The notes below the pieces were generated by a model that saw only the letters and a list, made by a program, of their open reading frames with translations, did not search any database and was not told where the DNA came from. Below, in pieces: positions 53,601 through 61,533 of a DNA stretch of 64,000 nt. This DNA comes from Kitasatospora purpeofusca (GTDB lineage: Bacteria; Actinomycetota; Actinomycetes; Streptomycetales; Streptomycetaceae), in assembly GCF_000718025.1 (NCBI RefSeq), contig NZ_JODS01000022.1:1-64000 (forward strand), in the 5' to 3' direction. Position numbers and translations under genes: made by a program. Within the stretch, counting starts at the first letter, position 1; each line of letters begins with the position of its first letter.

Positions 53601-55517
53601 CAGGACGTCCGGTTCGTTGAACATCGCCTTGCCCATGGAGGAGCCGAGCACCCGCCGCCGGGCCTGGATCTGGGCGACCAGTTCGGAGATCCGGTTGGCG
53701 GTGGACTCCGGGTCGTTGCCGACGGCCACCACCGGTCCGGCCCCGCCGCCGGGCGGGCGCAGGTGCGGCAGCCACCGCACCCAGGCCCAGCCGTCGGCGC
53801 GCGAGCGGTCGGAGAGGACGACGACGCGCAGGTCCCGCGGGCTGTGCAGGACGGCGGACTGGGCGACCAGCCAGCGGGCCAGCGCCTGGACGGCGGGCCC
53901 GGTACCGGCCACCCCCACCACGCCGAACTCCGCGACCTCGATGCCGATCGGCACATCGGGGATGCTCCAGCGCACCAGGCGGTGGTTCTCGTCCCGCGCC
54001 GGGTCGTCGATCTCCTTCACCGACGGCTGGTCGACCGTGCCGATCCGCAGCACCAGGTGGTCGGGGTCGTGCCGGCGCCGCTCCCAGAGCCGGCCGCCGG
54101 GGCCGGTGGCGGTCAGCGCGACCGTCGCGGGGTCCGGCCCCGCCACTCCGCGCACCCGGCGCTCGCGGTCGGCGGCGGTCCGGACCTCCTGCTCCAGGAC
54201 CCGGCGCCGGGCCTCGTAGCGGGCCACCGCGTCCTCGTGCTGCTTGCGGTTGCCGCGCCGTCCGACGATCCAGTTGGAGACGGCCATCAGCGGGCTGAAG
54301 AGGATGAAGACCAGGTAGAAGTACGACTGGAAGACCGCCACCATGACCATGCCGAGCACGACCGGGGCCAGCATCAGCAGCAGCGGGAAGGGCCGCCGGG
54401 AGGGGGCGACCGGCGGCAGCGGCAGCCGGATCCGCTCGGCGTCCAGGTGCGGGACGATCCGCGGCGGGCGGTTGTAGTCGACGCCGATGCCGTCGGCGGA
54501 CGGCACCACGGCGGCGTCCGGCTCGACCGGCTCGACCAGGCGCAGCAGGGCGGCACCGACGGTGAGGTCGGCGCCCGGCGGCCAGGCGGTGCCGCCGTCG
54601 GCTCGGTGGGCGGCCGGACGCGGGTCGTTCCGGCCGGCGCGGCGGGCGGGGGCGGTGTCGCGCTCCCCGGTGCCGCGCTCCCCGGTGCCGCCGCGGTGGG
54701 TGCGGTCGGTGTGGGCGTTGCGGTCCTTGGCGGGCGGGCTCGGCGTGCGGAGCGCGACCGCCTCGTCTCCCTCGTCCGCGGGCGGGGTGCCGCCCCCGGG
54801 GGCGCCCGGGGCGGAGCCCTCGCCGTCGCTGTCGCCGTAGCCGTAGCCGTCAGTGTCGAAGTCGCTGTCGAAGTCGCTGTCGAAGCCGCGGTCGGCGTCG
54901 CTGCCCAGGGTGCTTCCGGGGCTCTTCGACCGGCCGGGGCCGACGGGAGCGCGGTGCCAACTCGCGGAGCCGTCCGGGCCGACGGTCAGCCAGAGGCCGC
55001 CCGCGGGCGCGCCGGCAGCCCGGAGGCGGACCGTGCAGGAGGGGTCGGTGCCGATCTCGTGGCTGCCGGGTCCGAGCCGCCAGACCCGCCCCGCTCCCGG
55101 ACCGGACACGAGGTGCAGTTCCAGTTGGACGGGGTCGCCCGGGCGCCGGTCCGGCGCGCTGCTCCGGACCCGGTCGGGCTCGTCGGCGGGGGCGCCGAGG
55201 CCGAGCACGGCGCCCTCCCGCACTCCCGTCCCGGCGACGGCCGTCCCCGGGTCCAACCGCCGCGGCCCGAGGTGGAGTCCGCGCGGGGCGACGGCTCCCG
55301 TTCCGGCCAGGAAGGCTTCCACGTCGCCGCCGGAGGGACCGGGGCCGGGACCAGGACCGGGGCCGTAGCCGGGTCCGGCGGTCGCGACGGCCGCCGCGGG
55401 GTCGGGGTCCCGCCGGTCGAGCGCCGCCGCCAGCTCACCGACGGTCGCACCGGGAGGCAGGTCGAGGACGTGGTCACGGCGGTCGGTGCCGTCGGCGACG
55501 GTGACGGTCAGCTTCAC
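50658..55517 (-). CDS. eccC: EccC-type FtsK/SpoIIIE ATPase with FHA-like N-terminus
   Basis: Predicted 1619-aa type VII secretion motor. An N-terminal ubiquitin/FHA-like part includes VQLELHLVSGPGAGRVW and HEIGTDPSCTVRL (about 125-180). An Asp-rich linker precedes two TM helices at about 377-412 (LLLMLAPVVLGMVMVAVFQS, YFYLVFILFSPLMAV). Three FtsK/SpoIIIE domains follow: the first has a full Walker A VAGTTGSGKSELL near 790 and LLLVIDEFATLV. The second (GAPRSGRTQVL, near 1142) and third (GPPGSGRSTALA, near 1434) have Arg where Lys is normal. GTG at 55517 follows GGAG. It probably drives export of the WXG-like proteins and perhaps the giant protein. EccB, EccD and mycosin are not seen nearby. 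Confidence 0.9.
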   Translation of the reverse strand: MKLTVTVADGTDRRDHVLDLPPGATVGELAAALDRRDPDPAAAVATAGPGYGPGPGPGPGPSGGDVEAFLAGTGAVAPRGLHLGPRRLDPGTAVAGTGVREGAVLGLGAPADEPDRVRSSAPDRRPGDPVQLELHLVSGPGAGRVWRLGPGSHEIGTDPSCTVRLRAAGAPAGGLWLTVGPDGSASWHRAPVGPGRSKSPGSTLGSDADRGFDSDFDSDFDTDGYGYGDSDGEGSAPGAPGGGTPPADEGDEAVALRTPSPPAKDRNAHTDRTHRGGTGERGTGERDTAPARRAGRNDPRPAAHRADGGTAWPPGADLTVGAALLRLVEPVEPDAAVVPSADGIGVDYNRPPRIVPHLDAERIRLPLPPVAPSRRPFPLLLMLAPVVLGMVMVAVFQSYFYLVFILFSPLMAVSNWIVGRRGNRKQHEDAVARYEARRRVLEQEVRTAADRERRVRGVAGPDPATVALTATGPGGRLWERRRHDPDHLVLRIGTVDQPSVKEIDDPARDENHRLVRWSIPDVPIGIEVAEFGVVGVAGTGPAVQALARWLVAQSAVLHSPRDLRVVVLSDRSRADGWAWVRWLPHLRPPGGGAGPVVAVGNDPESTANRISELVAQIQARRRVLGSSMGKAMFNEPDVLVIADGARHLRDVPGMVQVLTEGPGVRVFSVCLDAQERLLPEECGTVVLAAGHRLTVRRTGAPDLTDVRADLVDADWCEQVARALAPVRDVSPEHDAGLPQLVRLLDLLRLEPPDPAALLARWRRRPAATSFLIGTGYDGPLTLDLVRDGPHALVAGTTGSGKSELLQSFVASLAAANRPDELTFVLVDYKGGSAFRECAELPHNLGMVTDLDAHLVERALESLGAELRRRERLLADVAAKDHPEYRSKRVADPTLPPLPRLLLVIDEFATLVREVPDFVPGLIGIAQRGRSLGIHLVLATQRPSGAVTSDIRANTNLRIALRVTDSSESQDIIDTSEAVHIPASAPGRALVRLGHRSTVPFQSAWAGAARPDPAGAAGAAAVERPRGTVRAAALSWTGLGRPLALPLAAGDPAAPAAPVPTDLQALVAAVREAAAALDDFTPQPSPWLPALPEEVLLDEVTALLPPPEDAALPVVPYALEDVPQLQQRRVATVDLASFGHLYVIGAPRSGRTQVLRTLAGSVARAASCADVHLYGIDAAGGGLAALNALPHCGAVVSRHDQERLERLLHRLTAELTRRQELCSERNAAGLNELRAALPKPERPAHVLLLIDGWDALSGLLDDHDNGRLADLVTRLLREGAAAGIHVVATSERSLLGGRLAAHNDHKLLLRQGDRNDYQLVGLSPSKVPAGIPAGRGWHTLSGTETQVALLAPGAGGREQARALAAIGADSTRRDSAVPAGLRPFPVAALPRSVDFAEAYAAVPEESRRPLWGLLGLGGDDAGPVGVDLAGAAAAFAVLGPPGSGRSTALASLAVSLLAGGTGLVVLAPRHSPLRALARHAGVRVLTDADPSAQDVQAALDELTGPRVVVVDDADLLAAPACDRVLKEVAAFGRDRGLGLLYAGSADALQVAMGSWLSAAKRARRGLLLGPKSLQEGDMIGVRLPVHLIRATPVAGRGWTTGRGGEAMAVQVPLTVLRTED

Positions 55518-55609
55518 CGGGTGGTCTCCAGGAGGTCGGGCAGGCGGGACTGGGCGGGCGGGTCGTCGGCCGGGGTGCCGGGGTGCCGGGGCACGGCCCG
55601 GTCGCGAGG

Positions 55610-57391
55610 TCAGCCGACGGGCCGGGGCGCGGGCAGCAGGGTGGTCCCGGAGGGACGGGCGGAGACACCGGCCGGGTGCCCGGCCGGTCCCGGCTCGGGC
55701 TCGGCGAAGTCGTCCTCGACGTCCGGCTCGGGCTCCGGTTCCGGCTCGGGCTCCGGTTCCGGGCTGAGGTTCGGTTTCGGGTTCGGCGGGGGCCAGGACG
55801 CCGCCTCCGGCGGGAGCCAGGACGCCGACTCCGCCTCCGCTTCCGGGAGGGGCTCCGGCCACTCTGCCGCCCCGGGCTCGGCCGGCTCGACCGGCTCCTG
55901 CTCCGGTTCCGGTCCACGCAGCAGCAGCCGCAGGGCCGTCGGGTCCGGCACCACCGGGCCGACCCGGAACTGCGGCGCTTCCGAACCGGATCCGCTCCCC
56001 TCGTCCGGCTCCGGATACACCGGTCCGACCCGGAACTGCAGCGGCACGAGCGCCAGCGACGTTCCGGTGCCGGGAAGTTCGCCGCCCGGACCGGACTCCT
56101 CCGACGGGTCCGACGGGTCGGAAGAGCCCCCGGGCGGTTCCTCGGACGGATCCGGATCCGTCGTCATCACCGTGGCCGACACGGACCCTGCCGTCGACTC
56201 CTCGGGCTCCTCGGGCTCCTCGGGCCCCTCCGGCTCCTCCGGCTCCTCCGCCCCGGGGGACTCCGAGGGCTCCTGCCGCTCCGGCGGCTCCTCCGCCTCC
56301 GGCAGCTCCTCCGGCTCCACCGGCACACCGCCCGGCTCCACCAGGTCGGAGTCGTCCAACTCCGCCGGTGCGAAGGCCGGGTAGGGCGGCAGGGCCCGAA
56401 GGATCCGGGCCGTGGCCCGGGCCAGTGCGACCGCCTCGACCCGCAGCGCCGTCCCGCGCAGCCGGAGGCCGTCGCGGTCGACCGTGACCAGCCGGGCCGA
56501 GCCCCGCGCACCGCCGAGCACCAGCAGCCGGGCGCCCGCCGCGGGGCGGAATCCCGCGGGGGGGACGGGACAGACGGCGAAGGCCGGCTCCCCGTCCGCC
56601 GCGACCCGGTCGGCCGCGGCGAGCGCCTCGGCCGGCGCCGGACCCGTGTGGCGCGCGTGCACGCCGTCGGCGACCGTGACGGCGCCCACCGGCAGCCGCG
56701 CGTCCAACTGCGCCGCCACCGCCTGGAGTACGGCGTGGGCGAGCGCCCGGTCGCCGCCGAACTCGGTCACGGCGGGTCCGGTCGCGAGGTCGAGCAGCAC
56801 CGCGGCGGGGCCGTCGGTGCCGACCAGCGCCAGCAGTGGCGCCTGGCCGCGAGCCGCGGCTGTCGACCGCAGCTCGTCCCGGGCGGCCCACCAGAGCCGC
56901 GGGTCCGCCGTGTCCACCACCCACGGCTCGGGCGGGACCGGCGGCCGGCCCGGGCCGCAGGACACCAGCACACCGACGGTGTGCGCGCCGAGCAGCACGG
57001 CGTACGGGCGCGCCCCCGCCACCCGTCCGGCGTCGAGGACGGCCCGCTCGGCGTCGGCCCAGCCGGCCCGGTCGGCCAGCAGCAGCCGGACGGTGCGCAG
57101 TTGGCGCCCGTACCGCAGGCGAGCCGCGAACGGGGCGGCGAACGCGGCCGCTGTCGCCGCGAGTTCGCGGCGCAGCCGGCGCCGGAACGCCCGCCAGCCG
57201 CCCGCCCGGCGGGCGGTGAGGTGGGCGAGGACGGCGAGCAGCACCAGCACCCCGCCGATGCCGATCAGCGTTGTGGTGCCGGGCATCGCGGGCAGCAGGC
57301 CGGACGGCGGGAACGCCGCGACGGCGGCGGCGGAACGGACGGTTGCGACAGAGGAGGCTCCGGTCGCGGAACGGAGGGCGGCGACGGTCAC
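55610..57391 (-). CDS. membrane protein coupled to the ECF sigma factor
   Basis: Predicted 593-aa protein. One hydrophobic segment lies at about 39-60 (TTTLIGIGGVLVLLAVLAHL), followed by an Arg-rich stop-transfer and an alpha/beta region (about 65-330) of unknown fold with VGVLVSCGPGRP, DTADPRLWWAARDEL and LLALVGTDGPAAVLLDLAT. The C-terminal 250 residues are Pro, Glu and Ser rich and contain two copies of QFRVGPV (LQFRVGPVYPEPDE and PQFRVGPVVPDP) and Glu-Pro runs. GTG at 57391 overlaps the sigma stop by 4 bp (GTGA). It could be an anti-sigma factor or an EccE-like part of the secretion system; neither is proven. The EccC gene follows 92 bp on. Confidence 0.7.
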   Translation of the reverse strand: MTVAALRSATGASSVATVRSAAAVAAFPPSGLLPAMPGTTTLIGIGGVLVLLAVLAHLTARRAGGWRAFRRRLRRELAATAAAFAAPFAARLRYGRQLRTVRLLLADRAGWADAERAVLDAGRVAGARPYAVLLGAHTVGVLVSCGPGRPPVPPEPWVVDTADPRLWWAARDELRSTAAARGQAPLLALVGTDGPAAVLLDLATGPAVTEFGGDRALAHAVLQAVAAQLDARLPVGAVTVADGVHARHTGPAPAEALAAADRVAADGEPAFAVCPVPPAGFRPAAGARLLVLGGARGSARLVTVDRDGLRLRGTALRVEAVALARATARILRALPPYPAFAPAELDDSDLVEPGGVPVEPEELPEAEEPPERQEPSESPGAEEPEEPEGPEEPEEPEESTAGSVSATVMTTDPDPSEEPPGGSSDPSDPSEESGPGGELPGTGTSLALVPLQFRVGPVYPEPDEGSGSGSEAPQFRVGPVVPDPTALRLLLRGPEPEQEPVEPAEPGAAEWPEPLPEAEAESASWLPPEAASWPPPNPKPNLSPEPEPEPEPEPEPDVEDDFAEPEPGPAGHPAGVSARPSGTTLLPAPRPVG

Positions 57392-57936
57392 GAGGCGACC
57401 GCGCCCCGGTCGACCAGGTGCCGGCGCAGCGACCGGACGCCGTGGTGGGTACGCGACTTGAGGGTCCCGACGGGTATCCCGACGGCGCGGGCGACCTCCG
57501 CGCCGGGGCGCCCGAGGAGATGGACGTGCACCACGGCCTCCTGGTGGATGCGGTCGAGCGAGCGGAGCGCGTCGACCAGCACCAGCCGGTCGAGGATCCG
57601 GTCGGACGGGTCGGCGGCGTCCGCCGCCACGGGGGCCGGGAAGCCCTCGACCGCGATGCCGACCGGCACCGCGCGGTTCTTGCGCCATTCGTCGATCAGC
57701 AGGCGCCGGGCGACCGTGAACAGCCACAGCCGGATCGGCCGGCTGTCCCAGTCCAGGGCCTCGGCGGCCTGCCAGGCCCGTAACATCGCCTCCTGGACGA
57801 TGTCCTCCGCCCGGTGCGGATCGTTGTCGCTGAGCCCGCTGATGAAGCGGAACAGGACTTCGCGTTCGGCCAGCAGGAGTTCCGCCCACGGTGCGGCGGT
57901 CGGCCCCGACCGGGCCTCGTCGGCTGTCTGCGCCAT
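57388..57936 (-). CDS. ECF sigma factor
   Basis: Predicted 182-aa RNA polymerase sigma factor of the ECF class. Region 2 includes DPHRAEDIVQEAMLRAWQA and RLWLFTVARRLLIDEWRK, and region 4 is DALRSLDRIHQEAVVHVHL then AVGIPVGTLKSRTHHGVRSL. No region 3 is present. It is coupled to the next membrane protein by a 4-bp GTGA overlap and lies at the head of the EccC-containing unit, so it probably controls this secretion locus. ATG at 57936 is the likely start. Confidence 0.92.
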   Translation of the reverse strand: MAQTADEARSGPTAAPWAELLLAEREVLFRFISGLSDNDPHRAEDIVQEAMLRAWQAAEALDWDSRPIRLWLFTVARRLLIDEWRKNRAVPVGIAVEGFPAPVAADAADPSDRILDRLVLVDALRSLDRIHQEAVVHVHLLGRPGAEVARAVGIPVGTLKSRTHHGVRSLRRHLVDRGAVAS

Positions 57937-58202
57937 GTTGGTGCCTTGCTCTCTCGCGGGACCGGTCCGGACGGTGCCGCGTCCTCGGGTGGATCACGGG
58001 TCCGTCCCCGGACGGCCGTCACCGTAGCGCCGCAGGGGAACGGGCGGCCGATCCTCCGGTGAACTCCGGGCCACCCCCGTCTTTCATGAGATGGACACGC
58101 ATGAATGTCGGAGCGCCGCCACGCGCAGGACACCCCTGGTTCACGCTGCGGCCGGACGGCCGGAGGAACATCCCCAGCGCCCGCCCTCGCCCTGGAGGCC
58201 AC

Positions 58203-59354
58203 GTGTCCGGACCGCCCGACCCGCCGTCAGCCGCCGTGCCCGACAGGGAGTCCCCGCCCGTTCCGGCGCCCCGGCCGCACCGGGACGGCGGCACACCGGC
58301 CGCGGGCCCGGACCCCGCGCCCGCACGCTTCTCCGACAGCTTCCTGCGCCACACCCCGAACCCGCCGCGCGGGCTCCTGCCGCAGGCCCGGGTCTGGACC
58401 ACCACGGCGGCCGCGGCCGCGCTGGTCGGCGCCGTCGCCCTCGGCTCCGCCCTGCTGCCCACCGGGAACGGAGCCGCACCGCACGCCGCACCGAACGCCG
58501 CCGCCCCCGCCGCGACGGTGACGACCGTCGCGCCCGGGGCCGCCGACCCGACCGACGGCCCGCCGAGCTCCCCTCCCGCCCCGGAGCCCTCGGCCGCCGA
58601 ACCCGCCGAGCCGCCTCCGGCGGCCGAACCCGCCCCGGTGGCCGCCGAACCGGTGCCGACCGAGGCGGCGGCGGACCGGCCGGACACCACCGACCGGAGC
58701 GCCGACCGGCCCGCCGCCCTCCCACCGGTCGCCGCCCGACCGCAGACCCGCGCACCGGCACCGGTCACCACCGACCGACCGGCGGCCGCCGCCCCGGCTC
58801 CCGCCGCCGCCCCGGCCCCTGCCGCCCAGCCACCCGCGGCCCAGCCGGCCGCTCCGGCGGCCCCGCCGGCCGTCGCCACCCAGGCCCCGGCACCACCGCC
58901 CGCCGCACCCGCGCAACCGGCACCGGCGCCCACCACCCAGGCGCCCGCACCCGCCGCACCCGCTCCGCCGCCCGGCCGCCCCATCGCGGGGCGCGGCTCG
59001 CAGCGCTGCATCGGCACCATCGGCCGCCGGCTCTCCGACGGCGTCGGACTGGAGCTCCAGGACTGCACCGGCGGCGCCTGGCAGACCTGGGACTTCCGCC
59101 CGGACGGCACCGTCCGGGCCGGCGACCTCTGCATGGACGTGGCCTGGGGCTCGGTCGTCAACGGCACCCGGATCCAGGTGGCGATCTGCAACGGCAGCCC
59201 CGCCCAGAAGTTCGTCCTCGCAGGCCCGGAGGACCTCGTCAACCCGCAGGCGAACAAGTGCGTGGACGCCAAGGACAAGGGCACCGCCGCCGGCACCACG
59301 ATCCAGCTGTGGGACTGCTCCGGCACCCCCAACCAGAAGTGGTACCTGCGCTGA
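58203..59354 (+). CDS. membrane-anchored ricin-type lectin (CBM13-like)
   Basis: Predicted 383-aa protein. A cytoplasmic Pro-rich tail is followed by one hydrophobic helix (about 70-92: TTTAAAAALVGAVALGSALL), giving a type II topology. A Pro/Ala/Thr-rich linker (about 95-260) reaches a beta-trefoil domain at about 262-383 with QxW-type repeats: GGAWQTWDFRPDG, SPAQKFVLAG and TPNQKWYLR, plus GDLCMDVAWGS and NKCVDAKDKGTAAG. It likely binds surface or polymeric carbohydrate. GTG at 58203 follows GGAGG; an ATG 116 bp upstream is less likely. It is divergent from the ECF sigma factor and may be one of its targets. Confidence 0.82.
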   Translation: MSGPPDPPSAAVPDRESPPVPAPRPHRDGGTPAAGPDPAPARFSDSFLRHTPNPPRGLLPQARVWTTTAAAAALVGAVALGSALLPTGNGAAPHAAPNAAAPAATVTTVAPGAADPTDGPPSSPPAPEPSAAEPAEPPPAAEPAPVAAEPVPTEAAADRPDTTDRSADRPAALPPVAARPQTRAPAPVTTDRPAAAAPAPAAAPAPAAQPPAAQPAAPAAPPAVATQAPAPPPAAPAQPAPAPTTQAPAPAAPAPPPGRPIAGRGSQRCIGTIGRRLSDGVGLELQDCTGGAWQTWDFRPDGTVRAGDLCMDVAWGSVVNGTRIQVAICNGSPAQKFVLAGPEDLVNPQANKCVDAKDKGTAAGTTIQLWDCSGTPNQKWYLR

Positions 59355-59398
59355 CCCGTCCGGTTCGGGGGACGGCCCGGGCGCCACACTGACACCGC

Positions 59399-59441
59399 CC
59401 GCCGGGCACCGGCCCGCGCGACGCGGGCCGGTGCCCGGCGG
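59399..59441 (+). terminator. perfect 20-bp stem hairpin
   Basis: Arms 59399-59418 and 59422-59441 pair perfectly with a 3-base loop CGA, 45 bp after the lectin stop. No T run follows. It separates the lectin from the EF-Tu leader. Confidence 0.78.
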
Positions 59442-59473
59442 AAACTCGCTCGCGGACAGCCGCGCGCACCGGC

Positions 59474-59581
59474 ATGATGAACCGCATGTTCCAGTACGCC
59501 ATCGCCGAGTTCCCCGCAGTCGCGGGCGCGATGGCTGCTGCCCCGGCAGTCGCAGCCGCATTCGACGGCGCACGAAGCTGA
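59474..59581 (+). CDS. 35-aa leader-peptide candidate before the EF-Tu paralogue
   Basis: A 35-codon frame (ATG at 59474, or 59477) reads MMNRMFQYAIAEFPAVAG and then an Ala-rich end, AMAAAPAVAAAFDGARS. Its stop codon lies on the left arm of a hairpin (59580-59622) that precedes the EF-Tu gene. Its ribosome site is weak (GGACAG about 13 bp upstream), so expression is uncertain. The position just before a translation-factor gene makes it a candidate attenuator peptide. Confidence 0.4.
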   Translation: MMNRMFQYAIAEFPAVAGAMAAAPAVAAAFDGARS

Positions 59582-59622
59582 CCTTCCCCGGGTCGTCCCC
59601 GGGACCTCGGACGGGGAAGGTC
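59580..59622 (+). promoter_or_regulatory. leader hairpin between the small ORF and EF-Tu
   Basis: Arms 59580-59590 and 59612-59622 are perfect 11-bp complements with an inner small stem (GGTC with GACC). The left arm overlaps the stop codon of the 35-codon frame, so translation of that frame could melt the stem. The EF-Tu start lies 51 bp beyond. Confidence 0.5.
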
Positions 59623-59673
59623 GGCCCGTCGCAGAGGTCCCGTCAGCACATTGACGACTCCCGGAGAGAAACC

Positions 59674-60855
59674 ATGGCCAAGCAGGCCTTCGTGCGCAGC
59701 AAGCCGCACCTCAACATCGGCACCATGGGTCACGTCGACCACGGCAAGACCACCCTCACCGCGGCCATCACCAAGGTCCTGGCCGAGCGCGGCGGCGGCT
59801 CCTTCGTCCCGTTCGACCGGATCGACCGAGCCCCGGAGGAGGCCGCCCGCGGCATCACCATCAACATCGCGCACGTCGAGTACGAGACCGACACCCGGCA
59901 CTACGCCCACGTCGACATGCCCGGCCACGCCGACTTCGTGAAGAACATGATCACCGGTGCGGCGCAGCTGGACGGCGCGATCCTGGTCGTCTCCGCCCAG
60001 GACGGCATCATGCCGCAGACCGCCGAGCACGTGCTGCTGGCCCGCCAGATCGGCGTCGAGCACGTCGTGGTGGCGCTGAACAAGGCCGACGCCGGCGACC
60101 CGGAGCTGCTGGAGCTGGTCGAGCTGGAGGTGCGCGAGCTGCTCGGGGCGCACGGGTACGACGGCGCGGCCCTGCCGGTGGTCCCGGTCTCCGGGCTGCG
60201 CGCGCTGGAGGGCGACCCGTACTGGTCGGCCGCGCTGCTGCGGCTGCTGGACGCGGTGGACGCGTACGTGCCGACACCGGTGCGGTACACCGACGCGCCG
60301 TTCCTGCTGCCGATCGAGAACGTGCTCACCATCACCGGTCGCGGCACGGTGGTGACCGGCGCGGTCGAGCGCGGGCGGGTGCGGACGGGGGACCAGGTGG
60401 AGATCCTCGGTCACGACGCGGACCTGCGGTCCGTGGTGACGGGGGTGGAGACCTTCGGCCGGACGATGGAGTCCGCGGAGGCCGGTGACAACGTCGCGCT
60501 GCTGCTGCGCGGGGTGCAGCGCGGACAGGTCCGGCGCGGCCAGGTGGTCGCGGCGGTCGGCAGCGCCTCCGTGCACACCGGCTTCACCGCCGGACTGCGC
60601 CTGCTGTCGGCGGCCGAGGGCGGCCGCCGGACGCCGGTCGCCGACGGCTACCGCCCGCAGTTCTACCTGCGGACGGGCGACGTGGTCGGCGAGGTCCGGC
60701 TGCCCGAGGGGGTCGCTGTCGCGCGGCCGGGCGAGACCGTCGAGGTGACGGTGACGCTCGGGCACTCCGTGCCGCTGGAGCCCGGCCTCGGCTTCGCCGT
60801 CCGCGAGGGCGGCCGGACGGTGGCGGCGGGGACGGTGCGGACCGTACTCGACTGA
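59674..60855 (+). CDS. tuf: divergent elongation factor Tu paralogue (tuf3-like)
   Basis: Predicted 393-aa EF-Tu. The G motifs are present: GHVDHGKTTLT (G1), RGITIN (G2), DMPGHADFV (G3, usual Cys replaced by Met), NKAD (G4) and the SGL in place of SAL (G5). Domains 2 and 3 follow, including GRGTVVTGAVERG and EGGRRTPVADGYRPQFYLRT. Changes from housekeeping EF-Tu include PQTAEHVLL where PQTREHVLL is usual. It fits the tuf3 type known from some Streptomyces, which carry a main tuf1 elsewhere; no fus or rps genes are near. ATG at 59674 follows GGAGAG. A role in stress or in resistance to EF-Tu-binding antibiotics is possible. Confidence 0.88.
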   Translation: MAKQAFVRSKPHLNIGTMGHVDHGKTTLTAAITKVLAERGGGSFVPFDRIDRAPEEAARGITINIAHVEYETDTRHYAHVDMPGHADFVKNMITGAAQLDGAILVVSAQDGIMPQTAEHVLLARQIGVEHVVVALNKADAGDPELLELVELEVRELLGAHGYDGAALPVVPVSGLRALEGDPYWSAALLRLLDAVDAYVPTPVRYTDAPFLLPIENVLTITGRGTVVTGAVERGRVRTGDQVEILGHDADLRSVVTGVETFGRTMESAEAGDNVALLLRGVQRGQVRRGQVVAAVGSASVHTGFTAGLRLLSAAEGGRRTPVADGYRPQFYLRTGDVVGEVRLPEGVAVARPGETVEVTVTLGHSVPLEPGLGFAVREGGRTVAAGTVRTVLD

Positions 60856-60859
60856 GCCC

Positions 60860-60899
60860 CCGCGCGGGCGGCGGACCCTCGGGTCGGCCGCCCGCGCGG
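60860..60899 (+). terminator. 13-bp stem hairpin after EF-Tu
   Basis: Arms 60860-60872 and 60887-60899 pair perfectly with a 14-base loop, starting 5 bp past the stop of the EF-Tu paralogue. Confidence 0.7.
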
Positions 60900-61060
60900 A
60901 GGTCGCGGGCCGTCCGTCGAGCGCGGTGGCGCGAGTGCGACCGGCCGAGAAGGGTGGCGGGATATTGGCGGACGGCGGCGATCACGACACTCGTGGGTGG
61001 GGTGGGCCATCGGCCAGGATCGGTGCATCAGCCCGTACCGCTCGATCCCAGGAGTACTCG

Positions 61061-61522
61061 ATGAGCAGCGCCGTTCTCTCCGTTCCGCCCGCCGAGCCGG
61101 CCGTCGCCGAGGCGCACTTCCTCTCCCGGCTCAGCTTCGAGGCAGATGTCTCGGACGTGCGCGCCGACCTCACGGCGGGGGTGCCCGGGCTGGTCGTCGT
61201 CGACTCGCGGAGCGAGGTGGCGTGGGCGCAGGGGCACATCCCGGGTGCGCTGCACCTGCCGACCGCCCGGATCCCGGAGCTGGCCGGGCAGTTGGTCGAC
61301 CCCGGGGCCACCGTCGTCACCTACTGCTGGGGACCCGGCTGCAACGGTGCCACCCGGGCCGCGCTCGCCTTCGCCCGGCTCGGCTACCGGGTGAAGGAGA
61401 TGCTCGGCGGCTTCGAGTACTGGGTCCGCGAGGGCTTCGCCTTCGAGACCGCCGAGGGCACCGAGCGGCGGCCGATCGACGACCTGACGGCCCCGCGCTC
61501 GGGCATCTCCTGCGCCTGCTGA
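61061..61522 (+). CDS. rhodanese-like sulfurtransferase
   Basis: Predicted 153-aa single-domain rhodanese. GLVVVDSRSEVAWAQGHIPG (about residues 43-62) is the N-terminal rhodanese block, followed by ALHLPTARIPELA. TYCWGPGCNGATRAAL (about 88-103) carries the active-site Cys loop, with two Cys residues, and the end is LGGFEYWVREGF. It probably moves sulfane sulfur or senses it. The C-terminus SGISCAC adds two more Cys residues. ATG at 61061 follows GGAG. It is convergent with the MFS gene; 11 bp separate the stops. Confidence 0.86.
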   Translation: MSSAVLSVPPAEPAVAEAHFLSRLSFEADVSDVRADLTAGVPGLVVVDSRSEVAWAQGHIPGALHLPTARIPELAGQLVDPGATVVTYCWGPGCNGATRAALAFARLGYRVKEMLGGFEYWVREGFAFETAEGTERRPIDDLTAPRSGISCAC

Positions 61523-61533
61523 CGGCGCCGGGC

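Noticed and set aside
55686..55800. Glu-Pro/Ser repeat DNA as a mobile repeat element
   Set aside because: It encodes the low-complexity tail of the sigma-coupled membrane protein and stays in frame throughout.
59674..60855. Main housekeeping EF-Tu gene
   Set aside because: Several conserved positions differ (Met for Cys in DxPGHAD, Ala for Arg in PQTREH) and no fus or rps genes are adjacent, so it is more likely a paralogue.
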